Of a stretch of DNA of 64,000 nucleotides, positions 51,658 to 64,000 are shown piece after piece. The stretch covers positions 2,884,001-2,948,000 of the forward strand of contig NZ_CP093299.1 in assembly GCF_024362805.1 (NCBI RefSeq), given 5' to 3'. The notes beneath the pieces are model-generated. The model ran no database searches. It saw nothing but the letters and a program-made list of their open reading frames with translations, and was not told the DNA's origin. The stretch's first letter is position 1, and every line of letters starts with the position of its first letter. This DNA comes from Salipaludibacillus sp. LMS25. Lineage in GTDB: Bacteria; Bacillota; Bacilli; Bacillales; Salisediminibacteriaceae. The translations under genes and the position numbers were made by a program.

Positions 51658-52143
51658 ATGTCATTAAAAGTAGGCGTTATTATGGGGTCCACATCAGACT
51701 GGGAAACGATGAAACATACGGCTGACACATTAAAGGAGCTGGGAGTCCAGTTTGAAACAAAAGTCGTATCGGCCCATCGTACTCCCGATTTAATGTTCGA
51801 TTATGCAGAAACAGCGAGGGAGCGAGGGTTACATGTGATCATTGCAGGTGCAGGTGGTGCGGCTCATCTCCCTGGTATGGTAGCAGCGAAAACCACTCTT
51901 CCGGTTATCGGGGTGCCCGTCCAATCAAAAGCATTAGACGGCATGGATTCGTTATTATCTATCGTGCAAATGCCTGCCGGCGTCCCTGTTGCCACAGTTG
52001 CCATTGGAAAAGCAGGTGCGATTAACGCAGCACTCCTTGCTGCGCAACAACTTTCAGTTCATGAACCGGTGATAGCAAAGCGCCTACAAGCGCGACGCGA
52101 TAAAAAACGTGAAGAAATCATGCAAGAAGGAGAGTTGACATGA
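51658..52143 (+). CDS. purE: N5-carboxyaminoimidazole ribonucleotide mutase
   Basis: PurE moves the carboxyl group of N5-CAIR to give CAIR, working with PurK. 161 residues, normal size. [12 protein letters not shown] at the N-terminus is the nucleotide-binding GSxSDW motif, SAHRTPD carries the catalytic histidine, and [15 protein letters not shown] is the glycine-rich segment. GGAGGAG precedes ATG 51658. First gene of the pur operon. Confidence 0.97.
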   Translation: MSLKVGVIMGSTSDWETMKHTADTLKELGVQFETKVVSAHRTPDLMFDYAETARERGLHVIIAGAGGAAHLPGMVAAKTTLPVIGVPVQSKALDGMDSLLSIVQMPAGVPVATVAIGKAGAINAALLAAQQLSVHEPVIAKRLQARRDKKREEIMQEGELT

Positions 52144-53282
52144 TGAGCGAATGGATTGCACCAGGGAAGACAATCGGTATTCTTGGCGGGGGCCAGCTTG
52201 GTCGTATGATGGCCTTGTCTGCAAAAGAGATGGGGTATAGGATTGTGGTGCTGGAGCCAACTCCCGATTCCCCATGTGGTCAAGTCGCAGACCATCACGT
52301 GAAAGCAGCTTATAATGATTTAAAAGGTGCAGAGAAATTGGCGCAATTATGTGACGTCTTGACGTATGAGTTTGAAAATATTGATTCAGAAACGGCCACA
52401 TGGTTAGAACAACAAATGTATTTGCCACAAGGCAGTGACCTGTTAGCCATTACACAAGATCGTAGCCGTGAGAAGCAAGCGATTCGCTCGTTTCATGTCC
52501 CTGTCGTCCCTTATCAAGAAGTGGTCACAGCTAACGATTTGCAGAAGGCTGTAGAACTGTTAGGCTTACCAGCTGTATTGAAGACGACGCGCGGTGGTTA
52601 CGATGGCAAAGGTCAATATGTCATAAAAACGATAGAGGAATTACCACATGCGTGGAATGACTTAAAAGGAAAAGGGCCGTTCGTGTTAGAAGCGTGGATT
52701 CCTTTCCAAAAAGAGATATCCGTTATCGTGACTCGCAATGCAAACGGGGAAACAGCCACGTTCCCAGTAGCTGAGAATAGTCACGTTAATAATATTCTTC
52801 ACCAATCGATCGTGCCGGCAAGAATATCACCTGCCGTACATGAGAAAGCAGTCAAACTAGCGACACATCTGGCGGAATCATTTAATCTTATCGGCACGCT
52901 AGCGGTAGAAATGTTCGTCACAGCTGACGACGATATTTATGTAAACGAGTTGGCACCACGGCCTCATAACTCTGGACATTACACGATGAACGCCTGTGAG
53001 ACATCGCAATTTGCTCAGCACATTCGAGCGGTATGCGGTTGGTCGCTTGGTAGAACCGATTTACTTAAACCTGCTGTCATGGTTAACATATTAGGTGAGC
53101 ATATGTCAGAGGTCATGGCTAATTTAGATAAACTGCCACAAGGTCACCTACACCTTTACGGAAAAGCAGAAGCCCGCACAGGTCGTAAAATGGGGCATAT
53201 TACCTTTTTGACAGATGATGTGGAAGCAACACTCAAGGCAATTCATGACACTAACATTTGGAGAATAAACCATAAACATTAG
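52140..53282 (+). CDS. purK: N5-carboxyaminoimidazole ribonucleotide synthase
   Basis: PurK makes N5-CAIR from AIR, bicarbonate and ATP. The 380-residue ATP-grasp protein begins with [20 protein letters not shown] (preATP-grasp), followed by [14 protein letters not shown] (nucleotide loop) and [18 protein letters not shown] (metal and substrate motif). It overlaps purE by 4 bases, with AAGGAG before ATG 52140. Confidence 0.97.
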   Translation: MMSEWIAPGKTIGILGGGQLGRMMALSAKEMGYRIVVLEPTPDSPCGQVADHHVKAAYNDLKGAEKLAQLCDVLTYEFENIDSETATWLEQQMYLPQGSDLLAITQDRSREKQAIRSFHVPVVPYQEVVTANDLQKAVELLGLPAVLKTTRGGYDGKGQYVIKTIEELPHAWNDLKGKGPFVLEAWIPFQKEISVIVTRNANGETATFPVAENSHVNNILHQSIVPARISPAVHEKAVKLATHLAESFNLIGTLAVEMFVTADDDIYVNELAPRPHNSGHYTMNACETSQFAQHIRAVCGWSLGRTDLLKPAVMVNILGEHMSEVMANLDKLPQGHLHLYGKAEARTGRKMGHITFLTDDVEATLKAIHDTNIWRINHKH

Positions 53283-53294
53283 GAGGCACAACAG

Positions 53295-54593
53295 ATGATT
53301 GAACGTTATACACGACCAGAAATGGGTGCGATTTGGACAGAACAAAACCGATTTCAAGCTTGGCTAGAAGTGGAAATACTCGCTTGTGAGGCATGGGCAG
53401 AATTAGGTGACATTCCGAAAGAGGACGTGAAAAAAATACGTGAAAAGGCCTCATTCGATGTGGCGCGCATTCATGAAATTGAAGAACAAACACGGCACGA
53501 TGTGGTCGCCTTCACCCGAGCGGTTTCTGAAACCCTTGGTGACGAGCGTAAATGGGTGCATTACGGTCTAACGTCTACAGATGTGGTAGATACAGCCTTA
53601 TCCTATTTACTGAAACAGGCGAACGACATTATAGAAAAAGATATTCTCGCCTTTATTGATATTCTCAAATATAAAGCAATCGAACATAAAACAACGGTGA
53701 TGATGGGACGTACACACGGTGTACATGCAGAACCGACCACATTTGGTCTAAAGCTTGCTCTTTGGTATGAAGAGATGAAACGTAATCTTGAACGCTTCCG
53801 CCATGCAGCTGAAACAGTAAGAGTAGGGAAGCTTTCTGGTGCAGTAGGGACGTACGCTAATATTAACCCATCAGTAGAAAAGTATGTGTGTGAAGGGCTT
53901 GGTCTTGAAGCCTCTCCTATTTCTACACAAACGTTACAGCGTGATCGTCATGCCCATTATGTGGCGACATTGTCACTTATCGCATCGTCTATTGAAAAAA
54001 TGGCGGTTGAAATTCGCAGTCTGCAAAAAAGTGAAACACGAGAAGTAGAAGAATTTTTTGCAAAAGGACAAAAAGGATCGTCCGCAATGCCACATAAACG
54101 AAATCCAATCGGCTCTGAAAATATGACAGGTTTGGCTAGAGTTCTAAGAGGACACGTCATGACCGCTTACGAAAATATCGCGCTATGGCATGAACGAGAC
54201 ATTTCTCATTCCTCGGCAGAACGTGTCATTTTACCAGATGCGACGATTGCGCTGAATTATATGCTTAACCGATTCGGCAATATCGTGAAAAACTTAACGG
54301 TGTTCCCTGAGAACATGAAGCGGAATATGACGCGGACATATGGTCTGATTTATTCTCAGCGTGTCCTGTTATCTCTTATTGATAAAGGGATGGCAAGGGA
54401 AACAGCTTATGACCTCGTCCAGCCTAAAGCGATGGAAGCGTGGGAAAAAGGGATCCAATTTCGCCAGCTAGTGGAGGAGGATGAGCACATTACAAGCCAG
54501 CTTTCTTCAGAGGAGCTTGATGATTGTTTTGATTATAAACACCACCTAAAGCATGTGGACACGATTTTTGAACGTCTTGGCTTAACGAATTAA
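53295..54593 (+). CDS. purB: adenylosuccinate lyase
   Basis: PurB cleaves SAICAR to AICAR and adenylosuccinate to AMP. 432 residues. The family signature is [17 protein letters not shown] (serine loop with the catalytic base), and [14 protein letters not shown] and THY-type [13 protein letters not shown] are the other active-site segments. AGGAGG precedes ATG 53295; 12 bases separate it from purK. Confidence 0.97.
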   Translation: MIERYTRPEMGAIWTEQNRFQAWLEVEILACEAWAELGDIPKEDVKKIREKASFDVARIHEIEEQTRHDVVAFTRAVSETLGDERKWVHYGLTSTDVVDTALSYLLKQANDIIEKDILAFIDILKYKAIEHKTTVMMGRTHGVHAEPTTFGLKLALWYEEMKRNLERFRHAAETVRVGKLSGAVGTYANINPSVEKYVCEGLGLEASPISTQTLQRDRHAHYVATLSLIASSIEKMAVEIRSLQKSETREVEEFFAKGQKGSSAMPHKRNPIGSENMTGLARVLRGHVMTAYENIALWHERDISHSSAERVILPDATIALNYMLNRFGNIVKNLTVFPENMKRNMTRTYGLIYSQRVLLSLIDKGMARETAYDLVQPKAMEAWEKGIQFRQLVEEDEHITSQLSSEELDDCFDYKHHLKHVDTIFERLGLTN

Positions 54594-54687
54594 CACGGTG
54601 TGATAGGTAAGAAGAGGAGCGGTGACATACTCCTCTCACATACAAAAGTCCCAATATTCAGAACTAACTATACTGGAGGCGGCATCG

Positions 54688-55401
54688 GTGGAAAAAAAAG
54701 CGTGTTTGTATGAAGGGAAAGCGAAACAGATTTATAAGACGGATAAAGACGATGTGTTATGGATCAGTTATAAGGATGACGCCACAGCTTTTAACGGAGA
54801 AAAAAAAGAGACACTTCGGGGCAAAGGGCGTCTCAATAACGAAATTAGTTCACTGATTTTTTCCCAATTGGCTCGTCAAGGAGTGAAAAGTCACTTCATT
54901 GAAAGGCTCTCTGAAACGGAACAGCTCGTGCGAAAAGTCTCCATTATTCCAGTGGAAGTGGTCGTTCGTAATGTGGCTGCGGGAAGTTTAGTGAAACGTC
55001 TCGGTTTTTCACGGGGCCAGCAATTTAGTGAACCGATTGTAGAATTTTATTACAAAGATGATGAGCTAGGGGACCCTCTTATGAATGACGCTCATATTAA
55101 AGCGATGGGTTTGGCGACAGATGAGGACGTTCAGCTCATGACAGAAAAAGCATTGGCGGTAAATGATCACTTAATCGCCATGTTCGATAAGATCGGCGTG
55201 CAACTGATCGATTTTAAATTAGAATTTGGCAAAGATTCAGCAGGTCAGGTTCTCCTCGCTGATGAGATCTCTCCAGACACATGCCGTCTCTGGGATAAAC
55301 AAACAGGTGAATCATTTGATAAAGATTTATTTCGCTTTCAACAAGGGGATTTACAAGAAGGCTATGAAACGATTTTGACGAGACTAGGAGGACAAGCATA
55401 A
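54688..55401 (+). CDS. purC: SAICAR synthetase
   Basis: PurC joins CAIR and aspartate with ATP. 237 residues. YEGKAKQIYKTDKDDVLWI opens the ATP-binding fold, VVRNVAAGSLVKRLG and DEISPDTCRLWD are signature segments. GTG 54688 is the start because GGAGG lies 8 bases upstream and the length then matches; an upstream ATG at 54622 would add 22 unrelated residues. Confidence 0.95.
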   Translation: MEKKACLYEGKAKQIYKTDKDDVLWISYKDDATAFNGEKKETLRGKGRLNNEISSLIFSQLARQGVKSHFIERLSETEQLVRKVSIIPVEVVVRNVAAGSLVKRLGFSRGQQFSEPIVEFYYKDDELGDPLMNDAHIKAMGLATDEDVQLMTEKALAVNDHLIAMFDKIGVQLIDFKLEFGKDSAGQVLLADEISPDTCRLWDKQTGESFDKDLFRFQQGDLQEGYETILTRLGGQA

Positions 55402-55658
55402 TGACATACGATGTGAAGGTTTACGTGACGTTAAAAGAAGGGGTTCTAGATCCTCAAGGATCAGCCGTGAAAAATTCGCTCCACCATTTAGGATTTGATG
55501 GTGTGAGTGATGTGAGAATTGGAAAAGTGATGACGCTTCGCTTGGAGGCGACAGAAGATACGCTTCATGATCACGTCAAACAAATGTGTGACAAACTTCT
55601 CGCTAACCCGGTCATAGAAGACTATACGTATGAGGCAGAGGAGGTCGTCTCTTCATGA
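55401..55658 (+). CDS. purS: FGAM synthase subunit PurS
   Basis: 85-residue subunit of the three-part FGAM synthase (PurS-PurQ-PurL) used by Bacillus. [20 protein letters not shown] is the family start. It overlaps both neighbours by 1-4 bases, ensuring equal production with PurQ and PurL. Confidence 0.97.
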   Translation: MTYDVKVYVTLKEGVLDPQGSAVKNSLHHLGFDGVSDVRIGKVMTLRLEATEDTLHDHVKQMCDKLLANPVIEDYTYEAEEVVSS

Positions 55659-56338
55659 AGTTCGTAGTCATTGTCTTCCCTGGATCTAATTGTGATTTAG
55701 ACATGTTTCATGCCATAAAGGATGAATTAGGAGAGGACGTCGCGTATGTTTGGCACGATGAAACAAATCTTGACGGCTTTGATGCCATTCTACTTCCAGG
55801 CGGCTTCTCGTACGGCGATTACTTGCGTTCAGGGGCGATTGCTCGGTTTTCACCAATCATGAAAGCAGTAGAAGAAAAAGCAGCAGCAGGGGTGCCTATA
55901 CTAGGGGTATGTAACGGCTTCCAAGTCCTCCTTGAAGCAGGTCTGCTTCCTGGTGCTATGCGTCGGAATGCTAACTTATCCTTTATTTGTAAGCAAACGC
56001 GCCTGCAAATCACGAATCGAACGTCACTCTTTACAAATAGTTATACCGAGACAGATACGATTACGATTCCAGTCGCTCACGGGGAAGGCAACTACTACTG
56101 TGATGACGATACGTTGGCCTCACTGAAAGCCAATAACCAAATTGTTTTCACTTATGAAGAAGATGTGAACGGTTCTGTGGCTAATATCGCAGGCATCATG
56201 AATGAACAGGGAAATGTACTAGGGATGATGCCACATCCTGAACGGGCTGTTGATGCGCTATTAGGTTCAGCAGACGGGTTAAAGCTTTTTCAATCGATTG
56301 TCAAGCATTGGAGGGAACAGCATGCCATTACGTCATGA
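55655..56338 (+). CDS. purQ: FGAM synthase glutaminase subunit PurQ
   Basis: 227-residue class I glutamine amidotransferase that supplies ammonia to PurL. The nucleophile cysteine lies in [13 protein letters not shown], with [12 protein letters not shown] as the oxyanion region and MPHPERA carrying the His-Glu pair. It overlaps purS and purL. Confidence 0.97.
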   Translation: MKFVVIVFPGSNCDLDMFHAIKDELGEDVAYVWHDETNLDGFDAILLPGGFSYGDYLRSGAIARFSPIMKAVEEKAAAGVPILGVCNGFQVLLEAGLLPGAMRRNANLSFICKQTRLQITNRTSLFTNSYTETDTITIPVAHGEGNYYCDDDTLASLKANNQIVFTYEEDVNGSVANIAGIMNEQGNVLGMMPHPERAVDALLGSADGLKLFQSIVKHWREQHAITS

Positions 56339-58544
56339 GCCGTCACCAGCACGGATTAAAGAGGAAAAAATATACAAAGAGATGGGTGTCAGTGATTCAG
56401 AATTTCACATGATCGAAGAGATTCTTGGCAGACAACCAAACTATACGGAACTCGGTCTTTTTTCAGTCATGTGGTCTGAGCATTGTAGCTACAAAAACTC
56501 GAAAGTGCTCTTAAAGAAATTCCCGACAGATGGTGAAAAAGTATTACAAGGTCCAGGAGAAGGTGCAGGGATTATCGACATTGGCGATGGGCAAGCAGTC
56601 GTCTTCAAAATCGAAAGTCATAATCACCCATCAGCTGTCGAGCCATATGAAGGGGCCGCAACCGGTGTAGGCGGTATTATCCGTGACATTTTTTCAATGG
56701 GGGCCCGCCCAGTTGCCTTATTAAATTCCCTTCGTTTTGGGGAGTTAAAAAACCCCCGTGTGAAATATTTATTTGAAGGGGTTGTGTCTGGGATCGCTGG
56801 TTACGGTAACTGTATTGGCATTCCGACGGTAGGCGGTGAAGTACAATTCGATCCTTGCTATGAAGGGAATCCTTTAGTTAACGCCATGTGTGTTGGGCTC
56901 ATCGATCATCAAGATATCCAAAAAGGGCAGGCGAAAGGGACAGGAAATCCCGTTCTCTATGTGGGAGCTAGTACAGGACGCGATGGGATTCATGGTGCCA
57001 CATTTGCGTCAGAAGAATTAAGTGAAGCGTCAGAATCGAAACGCCCATCAGTGCAAGTCGGTGACCCGTTCATGGAAAAATTACTCGTTGAAGCGTGTTT
57101 AGAAGCGACGAAGCACCCGAAATTAGTGGGTATTCAAGATATGGGAGCTGCTGGTCTTACATCGTCATCAGCGGAAATGGCCAGTAAAGCTGGCTCAGGT
57201 ATCACGATGAACTTAGATGAAGTGCCACAGCGTGAAAAAGCGATGACACCTTATGAAATGATGTTGTCTGAATCACAGGAACGAATGCTTCTCGTCGTTG
57301 AAAAAGGCAGTGAACAAGATTTTATCACCCTATTTGAAAAATGGGGACTGCTCGCTAAAGTAGTCGGGGAAGTGACGGACAATCAGCGGTTAACATTGCT
57401 GCACGATGGTGAGGTAGTGGCTGACGTGCCTGTGGATGCGTTAGCTGAAGAAGCGCCTGTTTACCATCAACCATCTAAAGAACCGGCCTATTTCAGCCAG
57501 TTCCAACAGCAACAGTCTTATAAACCGGCAGTGACAGACTATGCCGAAACATTAAAGCAGCTTTTACAGCAGCCGACGATTGCCAGTAAAGAATGGGTTT
57601 ATGAACAGTACGATTACATGGTAAGAACAAATACGGTGGTAGCCCCAGGATCAGATGCAGCTGTCATTCGTATCCGTGGGACAGAAAAGGCGCTTGCGAT
57701 GACGACTGATTGTAACTCTCGCTTCATCTATCTTGATCCTTATGAAGGTGGGAAATTAGCCGTTGCGGAAGCAGCGAGAAACCTCGTTTGTTCTGGTGCA
57801 GAACCTTTAGGTGTCACAGATTGTCTAAATTATGGTAGCCCAGAAAAACCAGAGATTTTCTGGCAACTGGAGCGTTCCACTGACGGACTAAGCGAAGCGT
57901 GTGAGACGTTAGAAACACCGGTTATTGGTGGGAATGTTTCCTTATATAATGAGACAGCAAAAGGGGCGATTTACCCGACCCCTGTCATCGGTATGGTCGG
58001 ACTCATCCATCACCTCGATCACATCACAAAGCAATCATTTAGACAAGCCGGTGATACGATTTACCTCCTTGGTGAGACAACAGCTGAATTCTGCGGCAGT
58101 GAACTGCAAAAGCTGACAGAAGGGGATATTTTCGGCCCTGCGCCAGCCATTGATTTAGCAACGGAAAAACACCGTCAGAACGCTGTATTAACAGCGATTC
58201 AGTCCGGCACTGTCCAATCAGCCCATGATTTATCCGAAGGGGGCTTTCTCGTTGCTTTAGCAGAAAAGGCGTTTGGAACGCCGTTCGGTGCTGACGTGAC
58301 GATCCCGGACGCCGATGTGCTGTCAGCGTTTTTTAGTGAAGCACCATCGCGCTATATTTTAACAGTCAAGAAAGAAAATCAAGAACGATTCGAGAAACTT
58401 GTACCAGACGCAAAAGCAATTGGAACTGTGACAGAAACACCGGTGCTTCACGTGGCCGGGAAGCAGGGGGAAACCCTAATCAACGAAAGCGTCGCGCCAT
58501 TGGAGGACGCTTGGAGAGGTGCCATTTCATGCTACCTGAAATAA
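56322..58544 (+). CDS. purL: FGAM synthase large subunit PurL
   Basis: 740-residue small-type Pur[15 protein letters not shown] is the ATP-site motif, [20 protein letters not shown] and [18 protein letters not shown] are the glycine-rich core segments, and the second half repeats the AIRS-like fold ([16 protein letters not shown]). ATG 56322 follows GGAGGG and overlaps purQ by 17 bases. Confidence 0.97.
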   Translation: MPLRHEPSPARIKEEKIYKEMGVSDSEFHMIEEILGRQPNYTELGLFSVMWSEHCSYKNSKVLLKKFPTDGEKVLQGPGEGAGIIDIGDGQAVVFKIESHNHPSAVEPYEGAATGVGGIIRDIFSMGARPVALLNSLRFGELKNPRVKYLFEGVVSGIAGYGNCIGIPTVGGEVQFDPCYEGNPLVNAMCVGLIDHQDIQKGQAKGTGNPVLYVGASTGRDGIHGATFASEELSEASESKRPSVQVGDPFMEKLLVEACLEATKHPKLVGIQDMGAAGLTSSSAEMASKAGSGITMNLDEVPQREKAMTPYEMMLSESQERMLLVVEKGSEQDFITLFEKWGLLAKVVGEVTDNQRLTLLHDGEVVADVPVDALAEEAPVYHQPSKEPAYFSQFQQQQSYKPAVTDYAETLKQLLQQPTIASKEWVYEQYDYMVRTNTVVAPGSDAAVIRIRGTEKALAMTTDCNSRFIYLDPYEGGKLAVAEAARNLVCSGAEPLGVTDCLNYGSPEKPEIFWQLERSTDGLSEACETLETPVIGGNVSLYNETAKGAIYPTPVIGMVGLIHHLDHITKQSFRQAGDTIYLLGETTAEFCGSELQKLTEGDIFGPAPAIDLATEKHRQNAVLTAIQSGTVQSAHDLSEGGFLVALAEKAFGTPFGADVTIPDADVLSAFFSEAPSRYILTVKKENQERFEKLVPDAKAIGTVTETPVLHVAGKQGETLINESVAPLEDAWRGAISCYLK

Positions 58545-59953
58545 AAGGATTAAACGAAGAGTGCGGGGTATTCGGTGTATGGGGTCATGAAGACGCTTCT
58601 CATATTACGTATTATGGGTTGCATAGTTTGCAGCACCGTGGACAAGAAGGAGCAGGAATTGTCGTCACGGACCGCAACAAACTGAAGATCCATAAAGGAA
58701 TGGGACTCGTAAACGACGTTTTTAATGAGGATATTCTCAACAATATGCAAGGAACGGGTGCCATTGGCCACGTGCGATATACGACAGCAGGCGGCAGTGA
58801 CTTTATTAACTGCCAGCCGCTGCAGTTCAATTCTCAAACAGGAAGCTTGGCCATTGCTCATAATGGGAATCTCGTCAACGCCACGGCGTTAAAGCGGCAG
58901 TTAGAGTATCAAGGCAGTATATTTCAAACGACATCAGATACAGAAGTTATTGCCCATTTAATTAAACGAAGCGGCTATCCAGATATCCGTGATTCTGTGA
59001 AAAATGCGTTAACGATGGTTAAGGGGGCCTATGCCCTTGCCATTCTTGTGGAAGACTTTATGATGGTAGCGCTCGACCCGAACGGACTGCGCCCATTATC
59101 CATTGGGAAGCTGGGAGATGGCTATGTCGTCTCGTCTGAAACGTGTGCCTTCGATATTGTCGGTGCCACATTTTTAAGAGAAGTACAGCCAGGTGAATTG
59201 ATCTTAATCAATGATGAAGGTCTGCACATTGAAACATTCTCACCCTCAACGAAGCGTACAATTTGTTCCATGGAATATGTGTACTTTGCACGTCCTGACA
59301 GTAATGTGGAAGAGATTAACGTGCATGCTGCTCGGAAAAATCTTGGCAAACAGTTAGCCATAGAAGCAGGTATTGATGCGGATGTGGTCACAGGGGTCCC
59401 AGACTCAAGCATCTCGGCCGCCATCGGTTTCGCAGAAGAGTCGGGGATTCCGTATGAGCTCGGTCTCATAAAAAACCGTTACGTGGGTCGGACCTTTATC
59501 CAGCCTTCACAATCGTTGCGGGAGCAGGGTGTGAAAATGAAGCTTTCCGCTGTTCGAGGTGTCGTTGAAGGAAAGCGCGTCGTCATGATCGATGACTCGA
59601 TCGTTCGTGGGACGACTGCAAGGAGAATCGTGAAACTTTTAAGAGAAGCTGGTGCGAAGGAAGTTCATGTCCGCATCAGTTCACCGCCGATCATTAACCC
59701 TTGTTACTATGGGATCGATACGTCCACTAAAGGGGAATTAATTGCTGCTGAAAAATCAATTGAAGACATTCGTGAAGAAATGGGTGCTGATTCATTAGCT
59801 TATTTAAGTGTTGATGGTTTAATGAGTGGGATCGGCCGCCCTGACACGATGGAAAATTGCGGACAATGTCTCGCCTGTTTCACAGGCACGTATCCGACAG
59901 AGATTTATCCAGCGACAGACCATCCATACGATAAAGTGTTAGGGGGAAAATAA
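58529..59953 (+). CDS. purF: amidophosphoribosyltransferase
   Basis: First committed step: PRPP plus glutamine to phosphoribosylamine. 474 residues. Translation from ATG 58529 (GGAGAGGTG upstream) gives an 11-residue propeptide [11 protein letters not shown] before the catalytic Cys12 of CGVFG, as in B. subtilis. The PRPP loop is [16 protein letters not shown]. Cysteines in the C-terminal third (for example NCGQCLACF) are positioned for the 4Fe-4S cluster. It overlaps purL by 16 bases. Confidence 0.97.
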   Translation: MLPEIKGLNEECGVFGVWGHEDASHITYYGLHSLQHRGQEGAGIVVTDRNKLKIHKGMGLVNDVFNEDILNNMQGTGAIGHVRYTTAGGSDFINCQPLQFNSQTGSLAIAHNGNLVNATALKRQLEYQGSIFQTTSDTEVIAHLIKRSGYPDIRDSVKNALTMVKGAYALAILVEDFMMVALDPNGLRPLSIGKLGDGYVVSSETCAFDIVGATFLREVQPGELILINDEGLHIETFSPSTKRTICSMEYVYFARPDSNVEEINVHAARKNLGKQLAIEAGIDADVVTGVPDSSISAAIGFAEESGIPYELGLIKNRYVGRTFIQPSQSLREQGVKMKLSAVRGVVEGKRVVMIDDSIVRGTTARRIVKLLREAGAKEVHVRISSPPIINPCYYGIDTSTKGELIAAEKSIEDIREEMGADSLAYLSVDGLMSGIGRPDTMENCGQCLACFTGTYPTEIYPATDHPYDKVLGGK

Positions 59954-59954
59954 C

Positions 59955-60998
59955 GTGTCTAAAGCGTATGAATCGGCAGGTGTGAACATCGAAGCAGGCT
60001 ATGAAGGTGTCCGCCGTATGAAAAAACATGTGGCGTCTACCATGCGTCCTGAAGTGCTAGGTGGTCTCGGAGGTTTTGGCGGTTTATTTGATTTATCACA
60101 GTTGAATTTAAAAGAGCCAGTCCTCGTCTCAGGTACCGACGGCGTCGGGACGAAGCTCATCATTGCTCAAGAAACGAACCGACATGACACCATCGGCATC
60201 GATGCTGTTGCCATGTGTGTCAATGATATTGTCGTCCAAGGAGCCTCACCATTATTTTTTCTTGATTATTTGGCCCTTGGGAAGAATGATCCAGCACAGG
60301 TAGAACAGATTGTCGCTGGCGTAGCGGAAGGCTGCCGCCAGTCAGGGTGTGCTCTTATCGGTGGAGAGACGGCGGAGATGCCTGGACTTTATGCAGAAAA
60401 CGATTATGATGTGGCTGGATTTGTCGTAGGGGCAGCTGAAAAAACACAGCTCTGGGGGCCAGCTCGGGTTAGTGAAGGGGATGTTTTGATTGGATTGCCG
60501 TCAAGTGGGGTGCATAGCAATGGTTTCTCACTCGTAAGAAAAATCGTGAAAGATGCCGGTCTCACATGGCAAAGTCCTGCACCAAAACAGTTGCATGCAC
60601 ACACGTTAGGGGATGTATTTTTAACGCCAACCCGTATTTATGTGAAGGCGCTACAACCTTTTATAGGAAGTGACCACGTACAGGCCGCTGCTCATATAAC
60701 AGGGGGTGGACTTGTGGAAAATGTTCCCCGAATGCTTCCAGAAGGTGTGGGTGCCGTCATTAACCTTGATGCGTGGCAAGTACCACCTGTTTTCACGTGG
60801 TTAAAGGAGCAAGGCGGTCTCACAGTAGATGACATGCTTGAAACATTTAATATGGGACTAGGGCTTGTCTTAGCTGTGAAGCCGGATAATGCGCCGGAAG
60901 TCTTACGCCAGTTACATGAGCAAGGTGAACAAGCATGTGAAATGGGGCGTCTTACAGCAGGGGAAGGACTCACGTTTGAAGGAGCATTGAAGCTATGA
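59955..60998 (+). CDS. purM: AIR synthetase
   Basis: PurM closes the imidazole ring (FGAM to AIR). 347 residues. [16 protein letters not shown] is the ATP motif, and [14 protein letters not shown] and [18 protein letters not shown] are the AIRS signatures. It starts at GTG 59955 after AGGGGGAAAA. One base separates it from purF, and it overlaps purN by 4 bases. Confidence 0.97.
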   Translation: MSKAYESAGVNIEAGYEGVRRMKKHVASTMRPEVLGGLGGFGGLFDLSQLNLKEPVLVSGTDGVGTKLIIAQETNRHDTIGIDAVAMCVNDIVVQGASPLFFLDYLALGKNDPAQVEQIVAGVAEGCRQSGCALIGGETAEMPGLYAENDYDVAGFVVGAAEKTQLWGPARVSEGDVLIGLPSSGVHSNGFSLVRKIVKDAGLTWQSPAPKQLHAHTLGDVFLTPTRIYVKALQPFIGSDHVQAAAHITGGGLVENVPRMLPEGVGAVINLDAWQVPPVFTWLKEQGGLTVDDMLETFNMGLGLVLAVKPDNAPEVLRQLHEQGEQACEMGRLTAGEGLTFEGALKL

Positions 60999-61573
60999 CG
61001 AAGATTGCTGTGTTTGCTTCAGGAAGCGGTAGTAATTTTCAAGCGATGATCGATGCGGTTGAGGCAGGGAACTTGACCGCTGAGATTGCCTTACTCGTAT
61101 GTGACAAGCCTGGGGCTTATGCTGAAAAACGGGCAGAGAAAGCGGCTATTCCTATTTTTTCTTTCTCTCCGAAGAGATACAGCGGAAAAGCCGCCTTTGA
61201 ACAAGCGATTCTCACTGAATTGCAACGCCGTGGGGTGGAGTGGGTCGTCCTGGCGGGATATATGCGCCTTATTGGTCCTACTTTATTAAAGGCGTATGAA
61301 GGGCGAATAATGAATATTCACCCGTCACTGTTACCAGCATTTCCTGGGTTAGATGCCATTGGTCAAGCGTTTGACGCCCGTGTGAAAGTGTCTGGTGTGA
61401 CGATTCACTTTGTTGATGAAGGCATGGATACGGGCCCGATTATTGCTCAGGAGCCTGTTCGAATTGAAGAAACTGATACGAGAGAAGATGTTCAACACAA
61501 CATACAGGCGGTAGAACATCGCTTATATCCACAAACAATACAGCAAGTGATTAACAACGGCGGAGGAGCGTGA
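60995..61573 (+). CDS. purN: GAR transformylase
   Basis: Transfers formyl from 10-formyl-THF to GAR. 192 residues. [15 protein letters not shown] binds phosphate. [14 protein letters not shown] holds the catalytic asparagine and histidine, and [16 protein letters not shown] holds the catalytic aspartate. It overlaps purM by 4 bases. Confidence 0.97.
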   Translation: MTKIAVFASGSGSNFQAMIDAVEAGNLTAEIALLVCDKPGAYAEKRAEKAAIPIFSFSPKRYSGKAAFEQAILTELQRRGVEWVVLAGYMRLIGPTLLKAYEGRIMNIHPSLLPAFPGLDAIGQAFDARVKVSGVTIHFVDEGMDTGPIIAQEPVRIEETDTREDVQHNIQAVEHRLYPQTIQQVINNGGGA

Positions 61574-61578
61574 CGTAA

Positions 61579-63117
61579 ATGAAGAAGCGAGCGTTAGTCA
61601 GTGTGTCAGATAAAACGGGCATCGTCCCATTTGTTCAAGAATTAGAAAAAATCGGGGTTGAGGTCATCTCAACTGGTGGCACGAAACGCGTGTTAGAAGA
61701 AGCAGGAGTGAATGTCATTGGCATCGAAGACGTGACAGGCTTTCCAGAGATGATGGATGGTCGTGTGAAAACATTACACCCAGCCATACATGGTGGCCTT
61801 CTCGGTGTCCGTGATAACACGGAACATATGAATGCTCTTGAAGAACAAGGAATCGGCTTAATTGACTTTGTTATCGTCAATTTATATCCATTTCAGGCGA
61901 CGATAGAAAATCCTGATGCCACCTTTGCTGATGCCATAGAAAATATTGACATTGGCGGTCCATCGATGATTCGCTCCGCAGCGAAAAACCATCAAGACGT
62001 GGCAATTATCGTTGATGCTGAGGATTACAGTGTCGTGTTGGAGGAGTTAAAAACGCTTGATGGGAAGCTTTCTGACGAACGTAAAACGAAGCTGGCCGCG
62101 AAAGCGTTCAGACATACAGCAGCTTATGATGCCCTTATCGGCGAATACTTAACAAACCATGTAGGAGAAGAAGCTCCTGAAAAATTAACCGTTACCTATA
62201 ACCGTAAGCAAATGCTTCGTTATGGGGAAAACCCGCACCAGCAGGCGGCCTTTTATGAACGTCCGCTCGGAAATCCAGTTTCCATCGCACGAGCAGAACA
62301 GCTGCATGGCAAGGAACTTTCCTATAACAACATTAATGATGCGGATGCGGCCCTTGCCGTTATTCGAGACTTTAACGGACCAGCAGTAGCTGCGATCAAG
62401 CATATGAACCCGTGTGGTGTAGGGATTGGCAGCTCGATTTTTGATGCCTATACGAAAGCATACGACGCTGATCCGACCTCTATTTTTGGTGGTATTATTG
62501 CATGTAACCGTGAAGTGGATGAAGAGACGGCGTTAAAAATGAAAGAGATTTTTCTAGAAATAATTATCGCTCCGAGCTTTTCAAAGGCGGCTTTAGCCGT
62601 ATTAACGGAAAAGAAAAACCTCCGTTTGCTCACAGTAGACTTATCATCAGATCAATCGATCGAACAACGGATGACAACCGTGTCTGGTGGAGCACTTATG
62701 CAAGAAACAGACACGTTAAGCTATGAGGATGTGGAAGTGACCATTCCTACAAAACGTAAGCCATCTGATAATGAACTAGAACAAATCAAACTTGCTTGGA
62801 AGGTCGTTAAGCATGTAAAATCAAATGCCATTGTACTGGCTAAAGATGATATGACGATCGGTGTAGGTGCGGGTCAAATGAACCGTGTAGGAGCGGCTAA
62901 AATTGCTCTTGAACAAGCAGGAGATAAAGCGGAAGGTTCGGTCATGGCGTCAGATGCGTTCTTTCCTATGAGTGACACGGTGGAAGCGGCTGGCCAAGCA
63001 GGTATTAAAGCGATCATTCAGCCTGGCGGTTCAAAACGTGACCAAGAGTCTATTGATATGGCTGATAAATATGGCATCGCGATGGTATTTACCGGTGTGC
63101 GCCACTTTAAACATTAA
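61579..63117 (+). CDS. purH: AICAR transformylase / IMP cyclohydrolase
   Basis: Bifunctional enzyme for the last two steps to IMP. 512 residues. The N-terminal IMPCH domain has [20 protein letters not shown] and [19 protein letters not shown]. The C-terminal AICARFT domain has [20 protein letters not shown] (catalytic Lys-His) and [27 protein letters not shown] lies before ATG 61579. Confidence 0.97.
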   Translation: MKKRALVSVSDKTGIVPFVQELEKIGVEVISTGGTKRVLEEAGVNVIGIEDVTGFPEMMDGRVKTLHPAIHGGLLGVRDNTEHMNALEEQGIGLIDFVIVNLYPFQATIENPDATFADAIENIDIGGPSMIRSAAKNHQDVAIIVDAEDYSVVLEELKTLDGKLSDERKTKLAAKAFRHTAAYDALIGEYLTNHVGEEAPEKLTVTYNRKQMLRYGENPHQQAAFYERPLGNPVSIARAEQLHGKELSYNNINDADAALAVIRDFNGPAVAAIKHMNPCGVGIGSSIFDAYTKAYDADPTSIFGGIIACNREVDEETALKMKEIFLEIIIAPSFSKAALAVLTEKKNLRLLTVDLSSDQSIEQRMTTVSGGALMQETDTLSYEDVEVTIPTKRKPSDNELEQIKLAWKVVKHVKSNAIVLAKDDMTIGVGAGQMNRVGAAKIALEQAGDKAEGSVMASDAFFPMSDTVEAAGQAGIKAIIQPGGSKRDQESIDMADKYGIAMVFTGVRHFKH

Positions 63118-63129
63118 AAAAGGGGATGA

Positions 63130-64000
<871 letters not shown>

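Overview
The window looks like chromosome from a low-to-mid G+C Bacillaceae bacterium, probably one of the alkaliphilic or soda-lake lineages. That placement is an inference: the gene order yeaC-yeaD-yebA-guaA-pbuG-(yebE)-yebG-purEKBCSQLFMNHD is the Bacillus subtilis order, but several large accessory blocks are inserted into it, and RBS, sigma-A promoter and terminator features are typical Firmicutes. No rRNA, tRNA or CRISPR array was seen.

Layout. 1-3.4 kb: an operon with a permease, an ECF sigma factor, a membrane protein and an ABC ATPase. 3.5-8.5 kb: DUF192 protein, a solitary degenerate CpaF-like ATPase under a promoter with twin palindromic operators, DUF4003 protein, nitroreductase. 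8.6-15.1 kb: MoxR / DUF58 / transglutaminase operon, then a guanine riboswitch and guaA. 15.1-20.4 kb: a graveyard with a Tn916-like relic (ardA-tcpE-tcpF start), a broken IS5-like transposase, a BlaI-type repressor with a truncated partner, an IS3-like end and a decayed ABC exporter. 20.5-25.9 kb: an XRE-linked double ABC-2 transporter operon with one ATPase dead. 26-33.8 kb: broken regulator pieces, and a second ECF sigma / membrane protein / ABC module on the minus strand. 33.9-38.2 kb: MFS exporter with divergent LysR regulator; guanine riboswitch plus pbuG. 38.4-45.8 kb: type VII secretion-type toxin locus (DUF4176, two small helical proteins, LXG-like/EndoU toxin, immunity) followed by a decayed orphan toxin copy. 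45.8-51.6 kb: CcpA-regulated GH5 glycosidase with ricin-type lectin domain, yebE remnant, yebG, EcsAB-like transporter. 51.1-64 kb: PurR boxes, guanine riboswitch and the purine operon up to a partial purD.

How it works together: guaA, pbuG and the pur operon each carry a C-type (guanine/hypoxanthine) purine riboswitch, so GMP synthesis, purine uptake and de novo IMP synthesis respond to the same ligand; the pur promoter also carries a PurR box pair.

The most unusual feature is a family of eight dispersed elements of about 155 bp (one internally deleted), all in the same orientation, each with two imperfect hairpins, bounded by TTTAT at the left and ending in CTTTAT. One stem shows compensatory changes between copies. 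One copy sits in the 3' end of an ABC exporter gene, and two bracket the pur promoter and riboswitch. Fixed short target, lack of target duplication, subterminal hairpins and single-strand orientation bias resemble non-autonomous IS200/IS605-type elements; that assignment is a hypothesis. The two ECF-sigma/membrane-protein/ABC modules are the best candidate for a poorly described signalling-transport system.
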